Below are positions 56,901 through 64,000 of a DNA stretch of 64,000 bases, piece after piece. Source of the stretch: Parascedosporium putredinis (lineage: Eukaryota; Ascomycota; Sordariomycetes; Microascales; Microascaceae); assembly GCA_949357655.1 (NCBI GenBank), contig CASHTG010000006.1, forward strand, positions 744,001-808,000, given 5' to 3'. Numbering within the stretch: the first letter of the stretch is position 1; each line of letters begins with the position of its first letter. A program made the position numbers and the translations under genes. The notes beneath the pieces were generated by a model. That model worked only from the letters and a program-made list of their open reading frames with translations. It was not told the DNA's origin and did no database searches.

Positions 56901-59900
56901 GTAACAAGTGCTAATAGGCTTGAGGGGCTTGAGGGGGTGTGGCTGGCTTGGATAACCACGCGCTAATCCCGCATTTCCATTGTTCAGCAATTCCACAATT
57001 TACAATTCGATGCCCCAACGTGGAACCCTTTTCTGCACTATTTCTTCCTTGGTGCGTCGGGGATCCACGTCGGTAGGGAGGGAAGGCTTGGGAATGAGAC
57101 CACAAGGACAAAGTCATCGGACGAGAAGGACCGGGGGAAAGGAGGGGAAGCGGAGATGGATCAACTTCTTCCCTCGTGAAGAGGACCACGTGAGACATCT
57201 TGGGCGGTGTTATCTTCGAATGGAAACGCATTGAGACCAGGGTGCCGCCGAAAACACGATTGCACAGAAGCAATGAGACACGACGGTAGTTGAGGGGAAG
57301 CAGAAGGATGAGGCGCCGAAGGGGCACGTGGTCAACATGTCTGGTTTCTGAAAGTCCTTGCCCGTCCGTCCATGCCGAACACTGGGACAATGACGATCGC
57401 GACCGGCCTCCTCTTGTCCAGACAACCATTGATCCATATTAGATCCATCCACTGATTTTGGCCTCTGAGGGAAGGGGACAACCTCCCAAACCCACTCCCT
57501 CCCTCTACCCTGGTCCGTTCCTCTTCCTTCCCTGGGGGTAATTGACACCATGCCACGGGAAGACTTGGCTCTCCTGCCCTCGCCGTCGAATGAGATCTCA
57601 AGACCTTGTCAAAGCACAGAGCCAATAGACGTGCAAAAACCCTTGCTCGATGAAGGGGAATCTAGGTGGATCGTCGACCCCCAATTCCTTCTCGTCGAAC
57701 GTCCGCAATATGTGGATGAACTACCTGTCGGCCGCGAGAAAAGCAAGAAGAAGAAAGTAAAGAATGGAAGGAAAAGAATGGCGGCTGTCGAAGCGACGAT
57801 GGATGTGTGGATTGGAAGGATGTGAGTGGAGGAAGTGGTCTTGGCTTCGCTGCTGCCCCTCCATCACCCCTCCCAAGTGCTCCCTCCCTTTTGCCATCCC
57901 CCACCATCAACGTCAACCAAGTGCTCGACAATCCAAACCCAAAGTAATGGATGAATCGACGCCCCGTTTCCCGTGAACCAACTAGCGTACTTTGCTTACT
58001 CTCCCCAAACGATTCCGCGAAGGGATTTTTTTCGTCCGCTATTTTTATTTCTATCTTGAGGCTTGCGCTAGAGTGATGCGTTGGCAAGAGAACGGTCCCC
58101 GGATCGATTCTTGCCTTTCGGACTGCCATGGGAGCCCTCTTGGGTAGAGATTGGTGGTTGATGGGCAGGAAAGGTACCCGGTACTCGAACGAAGAGCCCG
58201 AGTGACTTCCAACTTGGGTGTAAAAATACAGCATAGAAAGAACCCCAACCTCAAGAAGCATTGATTGTTTAGTCAGTATGGAGGAAAGAGGCTGCCATTT
58301 GCCGCCTCAAGCCGCCAGCCACAGGGAGGCGGGTAGCCCAGGCAGTATCTTCACCGCAAAGGTGTTGGTTCTATTAGCGCACGTTAGCCAGGCGATTGAT
58401 CCTCCCTCCCTGATGCCCAGCATTTTTCCCCCAAGTCCAAGGGGCCACCCTTGAATGTCTATTTTATGGATGACCTCATGCAGCTAACTTTGTGGGTTTT
58501 GGGGCGACAAAAAAGAATAACGGAGAAAATTCGTTGGATATTGCGACTGCCACGTCACTAGGCTTGACAAGCATCCACAATCCACCCCCTCCCCTCCCCG
58601 GATAGGGCTTCAGGTGTCCTTTTCAGCGCGCCTCACATGACCTGCAGGAGTCAAGGGACCAGCCGGTCTGCAACGCCTGGCCGTCTTCGCCGGCCCGGAG
58701 AACACCGGAGGTGTTGGTGTGGCTGAGCACTTATCCCAGGCCGCCCTGAGCAAACAGTGTCCATGAACGACCATGGCTGAGATAACTTTTCGCCTTCGCA
58801 CGAGTCTTGAGGTTGGATTGCCAACGCATCAAGATCCTCAAGTTGTAAAATCCTAACCCGCCAGAAAATAAAAAAATTTCTAGGCATCTCTCGGACGGGA
58901 ACGGACTCTTGGCTGTTGCCCATCCGCATCTGCTGTTGACTGTTGACGCAGATTTTCTTCAACCCTAGTTCGTGCAGCTGGCTGCCTCACCAGCCCAGCT
59001 CGTTCGCCTCGTTGTGCCAACGCATGCGTGTCTCACATCTTCGTGCGAGATCCAAGCAGGGGCCCTAATCGAAGATCGGGGATCATGCTTGTATGGTGAC
59101 TTGCGGATTTCAAAATTCAACAAGCAAATCCTCCAAAAGGTCAAAAGAACATCCTCTTAGCCTCTTCACCATCCTCTCCGTGGTAACATCCCAGCATCCT
59201 TACTGTATGGTATACTGAATTCAACTCAACTCACTCTTCCCTCCCGCCAACGCATAGATTTTGCCACATTGGAGGCGACCTTCCCGGCCCGGAGAATGAC
59301 GCGGAACGGGGGCTTTGACCGATCGTAGAGAAGAGGGGAGAGAGAGAATATTCTCGCATAATAGAGTGTAGAGCAACTTTCGTAGGAATTGAATGCACGG
59401 CCAAGATTTACTTACGAGCAGGCGAGAAAGGGGAAACGAGAAATTTTCAAAAGGATGGGCCAAGTCCAGAAGATCCGCTTGGCTGGCAAAAGTCGAGTTG
59501 AAACCGCCCCGGCGAATAATTGGTTGATCTCGGGTTCGTATCCCTAGGCGGAGCGTGCGTCTCTCTCGGTGTTGATAGGCAAACATCGTGCATCTTGATA
59601 TGCAACAGGGGGCGTGAGGTAGAAAAAGGAGACGGAGGGATGGGGGACGTTGCGAAAAGGACAGAATTCTAATGGTGCAGGAAAAGCAGATCCTTCTTCA
59701 CCTAGTGATCCTTTAACTATGTTGATAAGAAAATACCAGTGGGCTCGTCTGGGGAAATGTGCAGATGGAATAGATGGTTTGATATGAATATCACAATTCA
59801 GCTTCGGGGAGGGTGTCCCCCTCGCAACCCCCAGCGTTTTGGTTGCTCCCCGTCTTCCACCCATTCCTTCTTCCGCTATTAGCGACGTAACCGATGCTAG

Positions 59901-62900
59901 GCTCCGGGGATGCAACTTCCCCTTCTCCCGTCAACCACCTGCTTGGGAGGTGGGTGATGGTATTATCAGGTCGGCGGATGAGGTCTTGGAATGATTCATC
60001 ATATTTCTTACCTCCATCTCGCCAAAGATTTGCCCCGAAAGGTGACGGGGATCGCGGAACGACCTTCTCTTCCGGGCCCTCGCGATTGAAAAGAGACGAC
60101 AGAACACGGAAATGAGAATGACCACCAGTCTCTCCTTTCATTTCCCCAACTGTGTTTCTATAGTAATATATAGCACTTTGTTTCGTATGCCCCTCAAGTA
60201 TGCTTGCAGATCACTCAAGCCTTTCATTTTCCATTTCCCTCGTGTCTGGCGACCGAGGATTCCACGAGAATCCCACATGGAAGCTTCGTGGGATGGGAAG
60301 GAGAGGGCTAGCAGTCAATGGAAAGGGTGGGACATGCACGTCGAAGGAAATGGCTGGACAGGAGCGCATCCCTCGATGGCCATTGGATGTTAATTCTGGA
60401 ATTCAAGCCAATCATATATTTTGCCTGGCCCGGCACCATGATGGCTTGGCCCCATCCGGCTTGTGGAGTGGGGCCTGGGCGAATTGTTTATGGTTTAGAG
60501 ACGCCGCCTCTGACCCTTTCGTTCTCATGGGAAACACTAGTTCCCGCAGAGACTATCGTCAAAAGTCTCTCCGGGTACCGCTCGGCGGAGAGGTACAAGG
60601 AGGAAACAGGACGGGAGAGGGGAAAGTGGACGGGGCTCTCACACGTCTAACAAGCCAATGGCCCTCACTTGTTATCGTGGGCCCTGCCTTCTAATGAAAC
60701 TGGTTCCAGAGGCTGGGGCCATGGACGGGAGGAAGAGGGGAAGGAAGAAAAGCATGAAGGGAATAAGGACATATACATGCAGGCGGGCGGGAAAAGGGTC
60801 AAGAAGTTCGTTCTTTCGGCTTTGTTTGGCTGGTTGGGGGCTGCAGTAGCTGCCGCTTTAAGATGGTTTGGGGGCCTTTTCCTTGTTTGGGGGTGCGGGA
60901 AACGGCCGCCATGATGTGCCTTGAATACTATAGGAGACGAGGCAAGGAGGCGCGGTGGAGATGGTGCAAGAGCACATGATGATCAGTGTATGTGGTTTCT
61001 CAGTTCGGTGATGAAGAACGGGATGTGAACATCGCGTGGCCGATATTAGAAATGCTCTGTTTTTGCGGTTGGTCCTGCTCTTCGGAGAGGGGAGGGGGCG
61101 AATTCTCCCGGGTCAGATCGCCTGCTCTCGGTGCTTCTCCTGGGCTGTTTATTCGCTAAGGATCAATGTGCACTTCTAAAGGACCTGTCAGTGCGAGATA
61201 GGGTTTCAGTGACAGCTGGATGAGAAGAAATCCGACATTGCTGAAGCGTGTTTTGAAAGCGGGGCTTTTCGAGTGGGCCTGGAGAATAATACTGCTAGAA
61301 CGGAACCAACATGGATCGATTGATGATTGAGGTCTCTACACTACTTGCGTTCCAGACCAACCCGTGCAACGAAGACCCCCAAGACCTGCCACCCCCTTTC
61401 GAGCATCGGCCCTCTCAATAGAGAGCCCGCGCCGATGCGTTGATATCGCGTCGTGTCGGGTCCTCTGCAGCATGCTTCGGGTCCATTGGCGCCGAAGAGG
61501 TCTCATCATTCCAAGTGTCTGAGATCAGGTCGTTTCGTCATGCCCCGAATGCGAATCACTGCTCAAGATTCCCTGCCCCAGATCAGCTGCACCTCGGCGT
61601 ACCTTGGCCGAACGAAGCCTATTTTCCCCCTCCTCCTTCTTCTTCAAAGCCGTCAATGACGAAGGGGTTCGGCTCCCAGGGTGAGACATGCATGCATCTA
61701 GTGCACCATCGTCGGTTCAACGATGAGATGGGTCAGCGACGACCTGAGCCTCGGGGACGGACCTGGGTTTAGAGCTTTCACACTGGTCGGTGACCTGGGG
61801 TAAGGTCAGTGCGTGGGCCTCCTCGAACCAAGCTGAAGAGGGAATGGCGCCCGTGAGTGGATGTGCACGCCGAGCATCTGGCCAGGACACTAAGGGCAGG
61901 GGTATGATTGGGAATTCGCCACTTGGGACCGTTTTCACGAGTGGTTATCGGCTGGAGGGTTATAGTGGGCAAGGAGCCTGACATTACTGGCGGACTTTGT
62001 AAGAAGCCCGCCCCCTTCTCCGTCCTCGCTCTCCGATGGATCTCCTTCCCTTGGACGCGTAGGGGAGACGGTCGTTCGATTGATAGGTCAACTATGAATT
62101 GCTCGACGCATGCTGAGAGGCGAGCTTTCCACTAGCGAATTCCAAGTTCCAAGCCAAGAGCAGGGCGGTTTTTTCCACTTGTCCGAGGTGGAAGAGGAAA
62201 AAATTCAACCCCTTTGCTAGGGGTCAATCAATTCTCGATGTTTTCAATAATACCTTTGTTCTCTTTGATACTGTCGGGAAGGACTCGGTTTTCGGATCCT
62301 TGGAGCTTGGGGCACGTCACCTGGGCTTGTGACTCAGTAGCATCATTGTTCCACCTCACAAGGCCGTGTTAGTGTCAAAATTTGAGCAAGGAAACCGCGA
62401 TTCAGCGACAGCATGGAGCCCTGTATGCAGTATGGCTGGCCGGCAAGAGCGTCTCATCACTCGACGCTCTACCTCCTGCTCCTTTAGTGTAGTGTGCCGA
62501 CCAGGCCTCGCTCCTTCCTCCGCGATTCCTCTAGCTTTTGCCCCAATCGAGTTGAAACGCCAGCATCGTTATCAACAGAGACGGCGATTTATTCCCTAAT
62601 GTTGTACGTACCGATTCGCCACTCGAATTCCGCACCGCACGGTCCAAAAACCGTTGGAACACTGGATTTCGCCATTTTCTCGCTCCAACACCCGCTAGCT
62701 ACTAGCAGTTGTCAGGGATAGCTTGTTGAAAGTCGGCTGCCGCCCACCCATCTCTTAGCTCCATTTGATCAGGATCGAGGCCGTCCCCTCCCTCCTCCCG
62801 AGCGAGGTGTAATAGACGATGGCACGCAACCTCGGGCGGGCCACTCCCTTCCAAGAACCAGTTGGGTCGACCCACTGGTTGACTACTCAACCATCCTCTA

Positions 62901-64000
62901 CGAATAGTATGGGCTAACCCGCCCTCACCCTGAGGATCTGCTCGGGCTGTGCATTTCTCAAAACGAAAAGGAAAAAAAAATAAACCATATGTTTCCGGTC
63001 TCCTGGTCAAGGATCTTCTCAAGGACTCTGAGTATTATTAGGCTCAAGTCATGGGAAGGTTCTAAAATAGGGAAGGGTGTTGTGCGGCCCTTGACCGCCG
63101 GAGCGCGCGGCGGTGATGAGTCTGGGTTTCCAGGGACCTCACGCTTGTCGGTCAGTGTTGGCATACCGCTCACACATTCACGGGCATATCAATGTTCAAG
63201 GCTAAAGACTGCGCCGCGATACCCGCCCCCGACGGGTTGGGTACGCCGAGAGTGGGAGCCCCTCCCAGGAAGAGAAAATCGGAGGGTGTCATCGCCCTTT
63301 GCACCAGAGGGTTGGACCAGGGCTCTGCACCCAATCGTTCTGCTCATATGCAGGTGCCGGGTTTCCATGGGACACTGCCCTGCAAGCACCTCAAAGAAAT
63401 CGCCTCTTAGCGCTTTCACAAAGTCGACAAGGAGGAGACGGTGTCCACGGGTATCGCTGTGTAGGTCAACCCACGGCGGACAGCTCCACGCATGATTGCG
63501 CAGCAGGAGAAGACGCGGAGATCACGACAAACGGGTCTCTATTGACTGGAGAACCAGCGGTGATTTTCTTTCTTCTTCTGCCCCTAGGTGGGGGTTGGTT
63601 CCGCCTGTTCAATATGAAGCAGCTCGGGGGCATCGAATACTAGGAGACTCTCGCTTCCTATCCCCCACGGAAACCCCCATGCTATGTCTGCCTACCTCCC
63701 CCACTGCCCCGAGAGTGAACGGCTCTTCGACCACTGTGCTCGCAGGAGCTCGAGACACCCCCTCTAGATATTAGCGTGATGATGCATCGTGTTGGGTAAG
63801 GAGAAGAAAAAAAGAGATCGGTGACTTTTTTTTGTTTTGTTTTTCCTCTTTATGTTTTCTGATCGGTACGTTATCGTTTCGTCGTTCCGATCCCTCCCAA
63901 GCGACCAAGCGAGGAGCTTGCAGCTTTCAACCCTGGTAGTGCCCACTGGTGTCCTTTGAGTCACTTGAAATTTTTCCCGTCTGAGAGGAGCTATTATCTG
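53989..64000. other. 10 kb region with no recognised gene
   Basis: Neither strand shows a family motif, a set of splice-compatible exons, or a frame of convincing composition. The longest frames (for example 57662-58261 on the minus strand and 62989-63495 on the plus strand) are low-complexity or have random-looking residues. There is no retroelement remnant and no long AT-rich block. A perfect hairpin sits at 55748-55767. Unrecognised fast-evolving genes or noncoding RNAs remain possible. Confidence 0.45.
55748..55767. repeat. Perfect 8-bp hairpin with TTTT loop
   Basis: Arms GTCCCTGA and TCAGGGAC flank a TTTT loop. Just upstream (near 55718-55738) the phrase gccatcagct occurs twice (aggccatcagct, cggccatcagct). 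It could be an RNA stem or a protein-binding palindrome, or chance. Confidence 0.6.

Noticed and set aside
57662..58261. 199-codon minus-strand frame as a gene
   Set aside because: The residues look random, there is no domain or splice-compatible neighbour, and open frames of this size recur by chance throughout the 10 kb region.
59520..59560. Possible tRNA T-arm (gggttcgtatccc)
   Set aside because: The loop does not fit the TTCRANY pattern, and no matching acceptor, D or anticodon arms are found upstream.

Overview
The window is genomic DNA of a filamentous ascomycete (Pezizomycotina; Sordariomycetes is my best guess, not proven). Genes are split by short GT-AG introns of mostly 60-140 nt with CTAAC-type branch points, promoters are CT-rich, and the proteins are typical fungal housekeeping families. 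There is no CRISPR array, operon or bacterial-type signal. I could not recognise a tRNA or rRNA gene.

Layout, left to right: a large repeat-rich DUF3433 membrane protein (246-4995, +); a membrane-anchored protein-kinase-like gene (6440-7773, -); a Ure2-like glutathione S-transferase (9645-10885, +); the branchpoint-bridging splicing factor BBP/SF1 (11539-13987, +); a PFF1-type M28 vacuolar membrane protease (16413-19862, +); Mediator subunit MED11 (20151-20955, -) head-to-head with TFIID subunit TAF5 (21710-24885, +); the retromer sorting nexin VPS5 (26143-28289, +); mitochondrial ribosomal protein bL31m (29102-29687, -); a flavin-reductase-like protein (30484-31300, +); a decayed Ty3/gypsy integrase fragment (about 31831-32760, +); a C-terminal-motor kinesin-14 (33498-37049, +); an NLR/STAND-like protein with lipase-like, NB-ARC-like and TPR parts (38308-42860, -); a 5.3 kb gene-poor stretch; a 254-residue orphan (48182-48946, -); a DCR2-like metallophosphatase (49980-51832, -); a THO1-like SAP-domain RNA/DNA-binding protein (52741-53988, +); then 10 kb (53989-64000) in which I find no gene.

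A second theme is data quality. Eleven of the fifteen genes are broken by single-base frameshifts. For each of those eleven, the splice phases and total length close to a whole number of codons only if one base is added at every break, nearly always in a run of C, G or A. I count 36 such losses and no gains. This fits uncorrected homopolymer deletions in a long-read assembly much better than 11 pseudogenes, so these genes are reported as CDSs with the breaks listed.

Functionally the set is mixed: transcription and RNA processing (MED11, TAF5, BBP, THO1), endosome/vacuole (VPS5, PFF1), mitochondrion (bL31m), spindle (kinesin-14), plus two accessory-type proteins (the DUF3433 repeat protein and the NLR-like protein). 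The NLR-like gene, whose P-loop lysine is missing, and the two long gene-free tracts are the places most likely to hide something new.
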